DNA of 43,722 nucleotides from an uncultured Georgenia sp. Lineage in GTDB: Bacteria; Actinomycetota; Actinomycetes; Actinomycetales; Actinomycetaceae. The stretch covers positions 1-43,722 of the forward strand of contig NZ_CALGNQ010000244.1 in the NCBI RefSeq assembly GCF_937958535.1. The letters run 5' to 3'. The notes under the pieces are model-generated. The model made no database searches, was not told the origin of the DNA, and saw nothing but the letters and a program-made list of their open reading frames with translations. Positions within the stretch are counted from its first letter, which is position 1, and every line of letters begins with the position of its first letter. Made by a program: the position numbers and the translations under genes. Of the stretch, positions 21,277 through 30,891 are shown one piece after another.

Positions 21277-22644
21277 TCAGCTCTCCTCACCTCTCGACAC
21301 ACGGGTCATCTCGTCCCGGGGCACGACCTTGATCCGCTCGCGGCCCTCGGCCTCACCCAGTGAACGCTCGTAGGCGTCGAGCAGTTCCCAGCCGGCCCAG
21401 CTGGTGATCGGCACGCCGCGCTCCTCCAGACCCGCGACGAGCGTGTCCGGGTCGCGGGGCGCGGAGCCGGGCACGACGATGCCCTCCTGGACGTCGGTGA
21501 CGAGGTGGCCGATGGTCTGCTGGGCGTCGGACTTCGTCGAGCCGATGAGCCCGACGGGGCCGCGCTTGATCCAGCCGGTGGCGTACAGCCCGGGGACGAT
21601 GCGGCCGTGCTCGTCCAGCACCCGTCCCTCGTCGTTGGGGACGACGCCCGCGACGTCGTCGAACGCGACGCCGTCCAGCGGGGAGCTGAAGTACCCCACG
21701 GCGCGGTACACCGCCTGCACGGGGGTGTCGACGTACTCCCCCGTGCCGCGCACGGTGCCGTCGCCGACGAGCTCCGTGCGCTCGGTGCGGATGCCGGTCA
21801 CCCGGTCGGTGCCGAGGATCTCCACCGGGCGGTGGAGGAAGTGCAGGTGGATGCGGCGGGAGGCGGTGAGCTCCTCGGGCTCGCGCAGCGTCCAGTCGGT
21901 GAGCGTCTTGACGACCTGCTTGATCTGGTTGGTCGACCGGATCGCGGCCTCGGAGGCCTCGTCGAACTCGAAGTCCTCCTCGTAGACGATGACGTCGACG
22001 TCGGGCACCTTGCCCAGCTCACGCAGCTCCAGGGGGGTGAACTTCGCCTGCGCGGGCCCGCGGCGGCCGAAGACGTGGACGTCGGTCACCGGGTTCTTCC
22101 GCAGGCCCTCCACGACGTTGGCCGGGATCTCGGTCGACAGGAGGTCGTCGACGTGCTTGGCCAGGATGCGGGCCACGTCGAGGGCGACGTTGCCGACGCC
22201 GAGGACGGCCACGCTCTGCGCCTCCAGCGGCCAGGTGCGCGGCACGTCGGGGTGGCCGTCGTACCAGGCGACGAAGTCCGCGGCCCCGTAGCTCCCGGGC
22301 AGGTCGATCCCCGGGATCGGCAGCGGGGCGTCCTTGTCGGCGCCGGTGGAGATGATGACGGCGTCGTAGTGCTCGCGCAGGTCCGCCATGGTCACGTCCC
22401 GGCCGACCTCGACGTTCCCGACGAGGCGGATGTCCCCGCGGGCGAGGATCTTCTGCAACGCGACGATGATCTGCTTGATCCGCGGGTGGTCCGGGGCGAC
22501 GCCGTAGCGCACCAGCCCGAAGGGGGCGGGCAGACGTTCGAAGAGGTCGATGGAGACGTCGAGCCCGGTCTTGGACAGGATGTCGGCGGCATAGATGCCG
22601 GCCGGGCCGGCACCGATGAGGGCAACGCGCAGTGGACTGGTCAC
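21277..22644 (-). CDS. fprA: Ferredoxin/adrenodoxin-type NADP+ reductase (FprA-like)
   Basis: FAD enzyme of 455 residues that passes electrons between NADPH and ferredoxins. The FAD-binding GAGPAGIYAAD is at about 11-21, FGLVRYGVAPDHPRIK near 42-57, and an NADP-binding VLGVGNVALDVARIL near 146-160. FGRRGPAQAKFTPLELREL and GWIKRGPVGLIGSTKSDA complete the adrenodoxin-reductase signature. The GTG 22644 has GAGG 5 nt upstream. It heads a two-gene unit with htpX. Its partner ferredoxin is not in the window. Confidence 0.93.
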   Translation of the reverse strand: MTSPLRVALIGAGPAGIYAADILSKTGLDVSIDLFERLPAPFGLVRYGVAPDHPRIKQIIVALQKILARGDIRLVGNVEVGRDVTMADLREHYDAVIISTGADKDAPLPIPGIDLPGSYGAADFVAWYDGHPDVPRTWPLEAQSVAVLGVGNVALDVARILAKHVDDLLSTEIPANVVEGLRKNPVTDVHVFGRRGPAQAKFTPLELRELGKVPDVDVIVYEEDFEFDEASEAAIRSTNQIKQVVKTLTDWTLREPEELTASRRIHLHFLHRPVEILGTDRVTGIRTERTELVGDGTVRGTGEYVDTPVQAVYRAVGYFSSPLDGVAFDDVAGVVPNDEGRVLDEHGRIVPGLYATGWIKRGPVGLIGSTKSDAQQTIGHLVTDVQEGIVVPGSAPRDPDTLVAGLEERGVPITSWAGWELLDAYERSLGEAEGRERIKVVPRDEMTRVSRGEES

Positions 22645-22687
22645 AGAGCCTCGTCTGGGTCGGGGGGCGGGAAGAAATCCGCAGTCC

Positions 22688-22693
22688 AGTCTA
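22688..22693 (-). promoter_or_regulatory. Candidate -10 element for fprA-htpX
   Basis: TAGACT on the minus strand lies about 44 bp before the fprA start, in the 116-bp gap after the polyprenyl synthase gene. It suggests fprA-htpX has its own promoter rather than relying only on read-through. No convincing -35 is visible. Confidence 0.4.
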
Positions 22694-22760
22694 GGTGAGG
22701 CACTCGTGTCGACCGCGGCGCTGTGCGGCGCATCACGCCCCTGACGACGGGGGCCGGGGT

Positions 22761-23765
22761 TCAGGCGAGCCGGTCGACCATGAGGCCGGCGAACTCGGTG
22801 AGCGCCTCACGGACGGGGCCGGCCGGCAGCGGGACGAGCTCGGCCACCGCGTCACGGGCCCACTGGCGGGCCAGCTCGCGTGCCTCCTCCAGCACCTCGT
22901 GGCCGCGCAGCTCCTCCACGGCGGCGCGGAGCGCGGAGTCGGACGCCAGGTCACTGCCGAGCCGCGCCAGCACCGCCTCCCCGGCCGCGTCGAGGCGGCC
23001 CTCCGCGGCACGCCGCCGCAGGAGGAGCACGGGCATGGTGGCCACGCCCTCGCGCAGGTCGGTGCCCGGCGTCTTGCCGGTGGTCTCGGCGTCGGACGCC
23101 AGGTCGATGACGTCGTCGGCGAGCTGGAAGGCCACCCCGACCTTCTCCCCGTACCGCTCGAGCACGGCGGCGACCTCGTCACCGGCGCCGCTGAACACGG
23201 CGCCGTACCGGGCGGAGGCGGCGATGAGCGAGCCGGTCTTGTCGGCGAGCACCTGGATGTAGTGCGCGATGGGGTCCTCCCCCTCCCGCGGCCCGAGGGT
23301 CTCGTGCAGCTGGCCCAGGCACAGCCGCTCGAAGGTCTCGGCGTGCACCCGCACCGCCTCGGCGCCGAGGGAGGCGACGAGCTGGGAGGCGCGGGCGAAC
23401 AGGAGGTCCCCGGTGAGGATCGCCACCGAGTTGTCCCACACCGCGTGCGCGCTCGGCGCCCCGCGCCGCATGGCGGCGGAGTCCATGACGTCGTCGTGGT
23501 ACAGGGTGGCCAGGTGGGTGAGCTCGACGGCGACCGCGGCGCGTGTCACCTCGTCCCGCACCGGCTGGCCGAGCTCGGCGGTGAGGAGGGTCAGCGCCGG
23601 GCGCAGCCGCTTCCCGCCCGCTGCGGCGAGGTGCCGCAGCGGGCCGTCGACGAGCTCGTCGGCGCCGGTGACCGCCTGCTCGAGGCGCTCCTCCACCTCC
23701 GCCATGCGGGCGGCGATGCGGTCGGTGAGCTCGTCGTCCCCGAGCTGGAATCCGGCGGCGGTCAC
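22761..23765 (-). CDS. Long-chain polyprenyl diphosphate synthase
   Basis: Trans-isoprenyl diphosphate synthase of 334 residues that probably makes the menaquinone side chain. The first aspartate motif is DDVMD (Asp91, 92, 95) and the second DDVID. GGKRLRPAL near residue 50 binds the homoallylic substrate. The residue five positions before the first motif is Ala86 with no bulky aromatic at -4, which in this family favours long products (seven to nine units). The GTG start overlaps the nuoN stop (GTGA), so it is the last member of the menJ-nuo array. M. tuberculosis GrcC1 is a likely counterpart. Product length is inferred. Confidence 0.88.
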   Translation of the reverse strand: MTAAGFQLGDDELTDRIAARMAEVEERLEQAVTGADELVDGPLRHLAAAGGKRLRPALTLLTAELGQPVRDEVTRAAVAVELTHLATLYHDDVMDSAAMRRGAPSAHAVWDNSVAILTGDLLFARASQLVASLGAEAVRVHAETFERLCLGQLHETLGPREGEDPIAHYIQVLADKTGSLIAASARYGAVFSGAGDEVAAVLERYGEKVGVAFQLADDVIDLASDAETTGKTPGTDLREGVATMPVLLLRRRAAEGRLDAAGEAVLARLGSDLASDSALRAAVEELRGHEVLEEARELARQWARDAVAELVPLPAGPVREALTEFAGLMVDRLA

Positions 23766-25324
23766 GGCAGGAACGCCGCCGCCTGCCCGGCGAGGTCGAG
23801 CACCGGACCGGGCACCACGCCGAGCAGCACGGTGCCCAGCGCGCACGCGGCGACGGCGACCGAGGTGAGGCCCTCGGACTTGACCACGGCGGTGCGCTCG
23901 CCGTCGGGCTCGGTGAAGAACATGAGCACGACGAGGCGGATGTAGAAGAAGGCGGCGGCCGCACTGGCCAGCACGGCGAGGACGACGAGCACGGTGGCCC
24001 CGCCCTCCACGCCGGCGGCGAAGACGGCGAACTTCCCGATGAAGCCACCGGTGAGCGGGATGCCGGCGAAGGACAGGAGGAACAGGGTCATTGCCAGCGC
24101 GAGAGCCGGGCTGCGCCGGCCCAGACCCGCCCACTGGGACAGGTGGAGCGCCTCGCCGGTCACGGTGCCGGCGGCGTCGCGTTCGCGCACGAGCGTGACG
24201 ACGGCGAACGCGCCGACCGTGGCCAGGCCGTAGGCCAGCAGGTAGAAGAGCACCGAGCCGATGCCGTCCTGGACCAGCGCGATGACGCCGACGAGGACGA
24301 AGCCGGCGTGTGCGATGGAGGAGTAGGCCAGCATCCGCTTGACGTCGGTCTGGACGATCGCGACCACCGTGCCGACGCCCATGGTGAGGACCGCGATGCC
24401 CCAGAGCAGGGGCTCGAGGTCCCAGCCCAGCCCGGGCACGACGACGTAGGCGAAGCGGAGCAGCGCACCGAAGGCGGCGACCTTCGTGGCGGCGGCCATG
24501 AAGCCGGTGACCGGGGTCGGGGCGCCCTGGTAGACGTCCGGGGTCCAGGTGTGGAACGGCACCGCACCGACCTTGAAGAGGAGGCCGATGACGAGCAGCA
24601 CGCTGCCCGCCAGGAGCAGGCTGTCCATCCCGGCCGTGGCCGGTACCGCGGTGGCGAGCTCGGAGAGCCGCACGCTGCCTGAGAAGCCGTAGAGCAGGGC
24701 CGCGCCCATGAGGAAGAACGCCGAGGAGAAGGCGCCGAGCACGAAGTACTTCAGCGCCGCCTCCTGGGAGAGCAGGCGCCGGCGGCGGGCCATGCCGGAC
24801 AGGAGGTAGAGGGGCAGGGAGAGCACCTCGAGGGCGATGAACATCATGACGAGGTCGCCCGCGGCGGGGAAGAGCAGCATGCCGCCGGTGGAGAAGAGCA
24901 CGAGCGGGAAGACCTCGGTCTGGCTCATCCCGGCCCGCTGGGCCTCGTCCTCGTCCGGGCTGCCGGGCCGCGTGGCGGCCTGAGCGGCGAAGGCGTCCTC
25001 GCCCCACTCGGAGCGGTCGGCGACGACGAGCAGGCCGACCAGCGCGACGAGCGCGATGATCCCCTGCGCGAGCAGCGCGGGACCGTCCTCGACGAGCGAG
25101 CCGCCGACGATCTCGCGGGGGCCCTCGGCCTGGACGACGGTCCAGCGCCACACGACCGCCACCAGCGCGGCCGCGGTGGCCAGCGCCGCCAGCGCCACCT
25201 GGACGCCGCGCCTCGCCCGGCGGGGCACGAACCCGGCGACGAGCACGCCGAGCAGGCCTGCACCGAGCACGATGAGGACGGGCGTCAGGGCCGCCCAGTC
25301 GATGTGCGGTGGGACGAAGTTCAC
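23762..25324 (-). CDS. nuoN: NADH-quinone oxidoreductase subunit N
   Basis: One of three antiporter-like proton-pumping subunits of complex I, 520 residues with about 14 hydrophobic segments. EVLSLPLYLLSGMARRRR near 165 and the segments LFKVGAVPFHTWTPDVYQGAPTP and KRMLAYSSIAHAG are typical, with the pump Lys in broken helix 7. The start is GTG 25324, overlapping the nuoM stop, with GAGGGGAG upstream. The loop around 110-150 carries an acidic insertion (SPDEDEAQRAG) between helices. Confidence 0.95.
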   Translation of the reverse strand: MNFVPPHIDWAALTPVLIVLGAGLLGVLVAGFVPRRARRGVQVALAALATAAALVAVVWRWTVVQAEGPREIVGGSLVEDGPALLAQGIIALVALVGLLVVADRSEWGEDAFAAQAATRPGSPDEDEAQRAGMSQTEVFPLVLFSTGGMLLFPAAGDLVMMFIALEVLSLPLYLLSGMARRRRLLSQEAALKYFVLGAFSSAFFLMGAALLYGFSGSVRLSELATAVPATAGMDSLLLAGSVLLVIGLLFKVGAVPFHTWTPDVYQGAPTPVTGFMAAATKVAAFGALLRFAYVVVPGLGWDLEPLLWGIAVLTMGVGTVVAIVQTDVKRMLAYSSIAHAGFVLVGVIALVQDGIGSVLFYLLAYGLATVGAFAVVTLVRERDAAGTVTGEALHLSQWAGLGRRSPALALAMTLFLLSFAGIPLTGGFIGKFAVFAAGVEGGATVLVVLAVLASAAAAFFYIRLVVLMFFTEPDGERTAVVKSEGLTSVAVAACALGTVLLGVVPGPVLDLAGQAAAFLP

Positions 25325-26910
25325 TTCTCGCTCCCCTCGGCGACCGCGGCAGCCGCGTCGCTCGATCCGTCAGAACCGGCCTCAGCCGCGGTGTCCAGCG
25401 AGCTGGGCTGCTCGATCGCGGCCTCCTGCGCCACCGGTCGCAGCACGTCGATGACCGGCCCGGGCACGAAGCCCAGGGCGAGCATCGCGGCGACCAGCGG
25501 GGCGACCACCCACTTCTCCCGGGCCCCGAGGTCGGGCAGCGCCGCGAGGCTCTCGTTGCGCGGGCCGGTGAACATCCGCTGGTAGGGCAGGAGGATGTAC
25601 AGCGCGGCGATGATGACCGCGAGCACCGCGAACGCGGCGGCGACGATGTTCACCCGGAACGTGCCCAGGAGCACGAGGTACTCCGGGACGAAGCCGGACA
25701 GGCCGGGCAGCGACAGCGTCGCCAGGCCGGCGACCAGCCAGGTGCCGGCGAGCACCGGGGTCACCCGCTGCATGCCGCCGTAGGCCGCGATCTGCTGGGT
25801 GCCTCCCCGCTGGGTGAGGAACCCGGAGATGAGGAACAGCGCGGCGGTCGAGACGCCGTGGGCGACCATGTAGAGCATCGCCCCGGTGAGGGCGACCTCC
25901 TCGCGCACGTAGATGCCCAGGACGATGAAGCCGAAGTGGGACACCGACGTGAAGGCGACGAGCCGCATGATGTCGCGCTGCCCCAGGGCGACGAGCGCCC
26001 CGTAGAGCACGGAGATCACGGCCAGCACGATGATGACCGGGGCGGCCCAGCGCGAGGCCTCCGGGAAGAGCGGGAGGCACAGCGCGAGCATCCCGAAGGT
26101 GCCGACCTTGTCCAGGACGCCGACGAGCAGCGCCGAGGTGCCCGGCGAGGCCTGCTGGGCGGCGTCGGGCAGCCAGGTGTGCACCGGCCACATCGGCGCC
26201 TTGACCGCGAAGGCGATGAAGAAGGAGATGAAGATCCACCGCTCCTGCCACACGCCGAGCTCGGCACCGGTCAGGGTGTCGACGAGGAAGCCGTCGGTGC
26301 CACCGGGGCCGAGGATGCCCAGGGCGATGACGCCCACGAGCATGATGAGGCCGCTGGCGAGGGAGTAGATGAGGAACTTGATCGCGGCGTAGCGGCGCCG
26401 CGGGCCGCCGTAGCTCCCGATGAGGAAGTACACCGGGATGAGCATGGCCTCGAAGACGACGTAGAAGAGGAAGACGTCGCGGGCGGAGAAGACGGCCACC
26501 ATGGTCGCCTCGAGCGCGAGCACGAGGGCCACGAAGCCGGCCTGCCGGCGGGCGACGTCGGCACCGTCCGGCGCCACCTCCTGCTCGCGCCAGGCCGCGA
26601 GGAGGGCGACCGGGACGAGGAAGACCGACAGCCCGACCAGGGTCAGACCCAGGCCGTTGACGCCCAGCGCGTAGGAGACGCCGAGCTGCGGGATCCAGGA
26701 GGCCTGCTCGGTGAGCTGGTACTGCGCCGCGGCCCCGAAGTCGAAGCCGGTGGCCATGACGACGAAGCCGGCGAGGACGAGCAGCGAGACGACGAGCCCG
26801 ACGGTGCGGGCCACGCGCTGCAGGGCGGGCACGAGCCAGATCAGCGCGGCCGCCACGAGCGGCACGACGATGAGGATGCTCAGCCAGGGAAGGTCGCTGA
26901 TTGTCTGCAT
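25321..26910 (-). CDS. nuoM: NADH-quinone oxidoreductase subunit M
   Basis: Antiporter-like membrane subunit of complex I, 529 residues. The conserved Glu is in FYVVFEAMLIPVYFLIG, and the pump Lys in AVKAPMWPVHTWLPDAAQQA. DIMRLVAFTSVSHFGF is the third typical segment. The last 40 or so residues form an Ala/Ser/Glu-rich cytoplasmic tail absent from E. coli NuoM. The ATG 26910 is preceded by AGGAAAG. It lies 15 bp after nuoL and overlaps nuoN. Confidence 0.96.
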   Translation of the reverse strand: MQTISDLPWLSILIVVPLVAAALIWLVPALQRVARTVGLVVSLLVLAGFVVMATGFDFGAAAQYQLTEQASWIPQLGVSYALGVNGLGLTLVGLSVFLVPVALLAAWREQEVAPDGADVARRQAGFVALVLALEATMVAVFSARDVFLFYVVFEAMLIPVYFLIGSYGGPRRRYAAIKFLIYSLASGLIMLVGVIALGILGPGGTDGFLVDTLTGAELGVWQERWIFISFFIAFAVKAPMWPVHTWLPDAAQQASPGTSALLVGVLDKVGTFGMLALCLPLFPEASRWAAPVIIVLAVISVLYGALVALGQRDIMRLVAFTSVSHFGFIVLGIYVREEVALTGAMLYMVAHGVSTAALFLISGFLTQRGGTQQIAAYGGMQRVTPVLAGTWLVAGLATLSLPGLSGFVPEYLVLLGTFRVNIVAAAFAVLAVIIAALYILLPYQRMFTGPRNESLAALPDLGAREKWVVAPLVAAMLALGFVPGPVIDVLRPVAQEAAIEQPSSLDTAAEAGSDGSSDAAAAVAEGSEK

Positions 26911-26925
26911 GTTCGCTTTCCTGGA

Positions 26926-28890
26926 TCAGCCGCGCGAGGCGAGGACGACGACAAGGGCGGCGACGACACCGACGAGCATGATCGCGGCGTACGAGCGGAT
27001 GTACCCGGTCTGGAGGCGGCGCAGCCACCCACCCATGCCGGACGTGCCACGGGCCAGGCCCATGACCGCACCGTCGACCACCGCGGAGTCGCCGTAGACG
27101 AGGGCACGGGTGAGGTACTGGCCCGGGCGCATGAACACTCCTTCGTTGACGGCGTCCTGGTAGAGGTCCTGCCGGGCGGCGCGGGTGAGCACCGAGCCGC
27201 GGGGGGCCTCGACCGGGACGGGGGCGGCGCCGTACTGGCGCCAGGCGAGGAAGACGCCCGCTGCCATGAGGACGATCGTCGCGCCCATGATGACGGGGAC
27301 CGGCAGGACCGGGTCGTGGTGCTCGACGGCACCGATCGCCGGCTCGAGCCAGCCGGTGAAGGTGTCACCGACGACGAGCGCAGCTCCCAGCCCCACCGAG
27401 CCCACCGCGAGGATGACCATCGGGACGGTCATGAGCGCGGGCGCCTCGTGCGGCCGCTGCTCCTTGCCCTCGCGCGTGGGCGCCCAGCGCTTCTCACCGT
27501 GGAAGGTCATGAAGAACAGCCGGGACATGTAGAAGGCGGTGAGCCCGGCGGCGACGAGCGCCACGGAGCCGAAGACCCACGGGCGCCAGCCCTCCCCGAC
27601 GAACGCGGCCTCGATGATGAGGTCCTTGCTCCAGAAGCCGGACAGGCCCGGGAACCCGATGATCGCCAGCCAGCCGGCGGCGAAGGTGAGCCAGGTGACC
27701 TTCATGTACCGGGACAGGCCGCCGAAGCGGCGCATGTCGACCTGGTCGTCCATGCCGTGCATGACCGACCCGGCACCGAGGAACAGCCCGGCCTTGAAGA
27801 AGCCGTGGGTGATGAGGTGGAGGATGGCGAACGCGGCACCCACCGCACCCAGCCCGGCGGCGAGCATCATGTAGCCGATCTGGGACATCGTCGAGGCGGC
27901 GAGCACCTTCTTGATGTCGTCCTTCGCCATCCCGACGATCGCCCCGAAGAGCAGGGTGATGGCGCCGACGACGACGACGGCGAGCTGGGCGGACGGGGCG
28001 CCCTCGAAGATCGGGCCGGAGCGCACGACGAGGTAGACGCCCGCGGTCACCATGGTCGCGGCGTGGATCAGCGCGGAGACCGGGGTGGGGCCGGCCATCG
28101 CGTCGCCGAGCCAGGCCTGCAGCGGGAACTGGGCCGACTTGCCGCAGGCGGCGAGGAGGAGCAGCAGCCCGGTGATGGTGAGGATCGTCGTGCCGGCACC
28201 CTGTGCGCCGGCGGCGACGCCCTGGAAGTCCACGGCGCCGAACGCCGCGAACATCATCATCATCGCGAGCAGCAGCCCGACGTCTCCGACGCGGTTCATC
28301 ACGAAGGCCTTCTTCGCGGCGACGGCGTAGTCGGTGCGCTGGTTCCAGAACCCGATGAGCAGGTAGGAGGCCAGGCCCACGCCCTCCCAGCCGACGAACA
28401 GCACGGCGTAGGAGTCCGCGAGCACGAGGAGGAGCATCGCGGCGACGAAGAGGTTGAGGTAGGCGAAGAACCGGCGGCGGTCGACGTCGTGCTTCATGTA
28501 CGCCACCGAGTACACGTGGATGAGGGTGCCCACGAAGGTGACGAGCATGACGAATGACATCGACAGCGGGTCGAGCTGCAGCCCCGCCTCCACGGTGAGC
28601 TCACCGACGGGCAGCCAGGTGAACAGGTGGAGGTTCAGCACCCGCTCGTCGGGGTCCAGCCCGATGAGCTGGAGGACGACGAGGAGCCCGACGACGAAGG
28701 AGCCTGCGGAGGCGAGCACGCCCAGCCAGTGGCCCCACGCGTCCGAGCGGCGGCCGGCGAGGAGGAGCACCGCCGCACCCAGGAGCGGCAGCGCGACCAT
28801 GAGCCAGGCGTAGGAGGCCGCGCCGCCCACCGTGGCGGCGTCCACCACGGCAGTGGGCACGGACAGGGCCGGCGTTCCCAGCATTAGCAC
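26926..28890 (-). CDS. nuoL: NADH-quinone oxidoreductase subunit L
   Basis: Distal proton-pumping subunit with the long lateral helix, 654 residues. SFVMLVTFVGTLIHVYS, FFAYLNLFVAAMLLLVLAD, WEGVGLASYLLIGFW and GKSAQFPLQAWLGDAMAGPT (pump Lys) are all present, with KKVLAASTMSQIGYM further on. The end contains the hydrophilic linker and final transmembrane helix. The start is GTG 28890 with GGGGAG 4 nt upstream; an ATG two codons later (28884) is an alternative. It lies 11 bp downstream of nuoK. Confidence 0.96.
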   Translation of the reverse strand: MLMLGTPALSVPTAVVDAATVGGAASYAWLMVALPLLGAAVLLLAGRRSDAWGHWLGVLASAGSFVVGLLVVLQLIGLDPDERVLNLHLFTWLPVGELTVEAGLQLDPLSMSFVMLVTFVGTLIHVYSVAYMKHDVDRRRFFAYLNLFVAAMLLLVLADSYAVLFVGWEGVGLASYLLIGFWNQRTDYAVAAKKAFVMNRVGDVGLLLAMMMMFAAFGAVDFQGVAAGAQGAGTTILTITGLLLLLAACGKSAQFPLQAWLGDAMAGPTPVSALIHAATMVTAGVYLVVRSGPIFEGAPSAQLAVVVVGAITLLFGAIVGMAKDDIKKVLAASTMSQIGYMMLAAGLGAVGAAFAILHLITHGFFKAGLFLGAGSVMHGMDDQVDMRRFGGLSRYMKVTWLTFAAGWLAIIGFPGLSGFWSKDLIIEAAFVGEGWRPWVFGSVALVAAGLTAFYMSRLFFMTFHGEKRWAPTREGKEQRPHEAPALMTVPMVILAVGSVGLGAALVVGDTFTGWLEPAIGAVEHHDPVLPVPVIMGATIVLMAAGVFLAWRQYGAAPVPVEAPRGSVLTRAARQDLYQDAVNEGVFMRPGQYLTRALVYGDSAVVDGAVMGLARGTSGMGGWLRRLQTGYIRSYAAIMLVGVVAALVVVLASRG

Positions 28891-28901
28891 GTTGCTCCCC
28901 G

Positions 28902-29201
28902 TCAGTTCTTGAGCAGGTTGACGTCGTCGATGGACGCCGACCGGCGGGTTCGGAAGATGGAGACGACGATCGCCAGGCCGATGACGACCTCAGCGGCGGC
29001 GACGAGCATGACGAAGAAGGCGAAGACCTCGCCGTGCAGGTTGCCGTGCCACCGGGCGAAGGTGATGAGCGTGAGGTTCGCCGCGTTGAGCATGAGCTCC
29101 ACCCCCATGAGGGCGATGATGCTGTTGCGACGCAGCAGCACGGCGACCGCGCCGATGGAGAAGAGGATCCCCGACAGCACGAGGTAGTTGACGAGGGTCA
29201 C
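28902..29201 (-). CDS. nuoK: NADH-quinone oxidoreductase subunit K
   Basis: Three-helix membrane subunit of complex I, 99 residues, corresponding to mitochondrial ND4L. The functional Glu residues lie in LMGVELMLNAANLTL and AEVVIGLAIVV. It starts at GTG 29201, overlapping the nuoJ stop (GTGA). Length and motifs are standard. Confidence 0.96.
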   Translation of the reverse strand: MTLVNYLVLSGILFSIGAVAVLLRRNSIIALMGVELMLNAANLTLITFARWHGNLHGEVFAFFVMLVAAAEVVIGLAIVVSIFRTRRSASIDDVNLLKN

Positions 29202-30175
29202 TGCTGCTCCTCCTGCGTGTCGGTCAGCCGGGCACGCTTGGTGCCGGTGTCCTCGGTGCTCTGGCTCGTGGGCGCCTCACCGTCGACCGTGCGGGTGCCG
29301 GGGGCCGGCTGCGTGCCGGGCATCCCGGGCGCACCGGACTGGGCGACGCTGCGCGAGCCGAGGTCGCCGGCGTGGCTGCTGGTCGAGGCCGCGAGCTGGG
29401 CGGCGAGCTCGGGGCTGACCTCGGCGATGGTGCGCTGCTGGCCGCGGATGCGCAGCACCCGGGGCACCGACTCGTCGATCGGGCGGCCGTCGGCGCCGAG
29501 GGCGGGCACGTCGGCGGCGTTGTGCCGGGCGTACACACCGGGGGCGGGCAGGCTGCGGATGCGCCCGCGGCCGGCGGCGAAGGCGGCCATCTTGGCCTCG
29601 GCGACGTCACGCTGCGTCGGCTTCTTGCGCAGCCGCTCGGCGCGGGTGAGGACGACGGCGCCGAGGGCGGCGGTGACGAGCAGGATACCGGCGACCTCCA
29701 TCGTCAGGACGTAGTCGGAGAACAGCAGCCGGGCCACGCCCACCGGGTTGGTGTCGGCGTTGGCCTGCTCCAGGCCGCGGGGGGCGGGCATGGTGGCGCG
29801 CAGGGTGACGGCGACGACGAGGGCCACGAGGCCGGCACCGCCGAGGACCCCGATCCACCGCTGCCCCTTGAGCGTCTCGACCACCGAGTCGGAGGCGTCC
29901 ACGCCGACGAGCATGAGGACGAAGAGGAAGAGCATCATGATCGCGCCGGTGTAGACGACGATCTGGGCCACCCCCAGGAAGATCGCCTCCTGGACGATGT
30001 AGAACCCGGCCAGGGCGATCATGACGAAGACGACGCACATCGCGGCGTAGACGGCCTTGCGGGCGAAGAGGAGCCCGAGGGCGGCGAGCACCGCGAGGGG
30101 CGCCACGACCCAGAAGAAGATCTCCTCCCCCATGCTGACCGTGCCCGTCTCGGCGAGGCTGAGCGGGAGGATCAT
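29198..30175 (-). CDS. nuoJ: NADH-quinone oxidoreductase subunit J with long C-terminal extension
   Basis: Membrane subunit of complex I (mitochondrial ND6). The first 178 residues hold five transmembrane helices, including AIFLGVAQIVVYTGAIMMLFLF with the pi-bulge helix 3. A further 147 residues of charged, Ala/Pro/Thr-rich sequence follow, giving 325 residues compared with 184 in E. coli. The ATG 30175 overlaps the nuoI stop and has AAGGGGG upstream. The tail is probably cytoplasmic and unstructured. Confidence 0.94.
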   Translation of the reverse strand: MILPLSLAETGTVSMGEEIFFWVVAPLAVLAALGLLFARKAVYAAMCVVFVMIALAGFYIVQEAIFLGVAQIVVYTGAIMMLFLFVLMLVGVDASDSVVETLKGQRWIGVLGGAGLVALVVAVTLRATMPAPRGLEQANADTNPVGVARLLFSDYVLTMEVAGILLVTAALGAVVLTRAERLRKKPTQRDVAEAKMAAFAAGRGRIRSLPAPGVYARHNAADVPALGADGRPIDESVPRVLRIRGQQRTIAEVSPELAAQLAASTSSHAGDLGSRSVAQSGAPGMPGTQPAPGTRTVDGEAPTSQSTEDTGTKRARLTDTQEEQQ

Positions 30176-30891
30176 GCCGGGGCCCCCTTGACCGGTCGCG
30201 CCGTCTCCAGGCTCGGGTCCTCCGGGCGGCGCTCGCGCACCCACTCGACCTGGGCCTCGGTGGGCCCGGTGATCTCGTCCCGGTAGTAGTTGTCGTCGTC
30301 CGTGCCCTCGACCATCGGGTGGGGCGGGGCGAGCATGCCGGGCTGGAGCGGGGCGAGGAGGTCCTGCTTCTCGTAGATCATGCCCTCGCGGGTGGGGCCG
30401 GTGATCTCGTACTCGTTCGTCATCGTCAGCGCCCGGGTGGGGCAGGCCTCGATGCAGTACCCGCAGAAGATGCAGCGCAGGTAGTTGATCTGGTACACGC
30501 GCCCGTAGCGCTCACCGGGCGAGTAGCGCTCCTCCGGGGAGTTGTTCGCGCCCTCGACGAAGATCGCGTCGGCGGGGCAGGCCCAGGCGCACAGCTCGCA
30601 GCCGATGCACTTCTCCAGCCCGTCGGCGTACCGGTTGAGCTGATGACGGCCGTGGTACCGCGGCTGGGTGGGGACCTTCTCGAAGGGGTACTGCTCGGTG
30701 ACCGTGGGCCGGAACATCGAGCTGAAGGTGACGCCGAACCCGGCGACGGGGGCGAGCAGCTCGCCGATCGGGCCCTTCTTGTTGCGCTCGAACTCCATCG
30801 GCAGCCGCTTGCCTACCTCCGCCTTGCGCGGCTTGGCCAGCTGCTTGCGCAGCCGGTCCTTGCCCGGCTCGTGGTCCTGGCGCTTACTCAT
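30172..30891 (-). CDS. nuoI: NADH-quinone oxidoreductase subunit I
   Basis: Peripheral-arm subunit carrying clusters N6a and N6b, 239 residues. Two [4Fe-4S] motifs are intact: CIGCELCAWACP and CIFCGYCIEACP. The N-terminus is extended and basic (KRQDHEPGKDRLRKQLAKPR), and the C-terminus has an acidic tail. The ATG 30891 overlaps the end of nuoH by 8 bp and has a strong CAGGAGG site. Confidence 0.97.
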   Translation of the reverse strand: MSKRQDHEPGKDRLRKQLAKPRKAEVGKRLPMEFERNKKGPIGELLAPVAGFGVTFSSMFRPTVTEQYPFEKVPTQPRYHGRHQLNRYADGLEKCIGCELCAWACPADAIFVEGANNSPEERYSPGERYGRVYQINYLRCIFCGYCIEACPTRALTMTNEYEITGPTREGMIYEKQDLLAPLQPGMLAPPHPMVEGTDDDNYYRDEITGPTEAQVEWVRERRPEDPSLETARPVKGAPA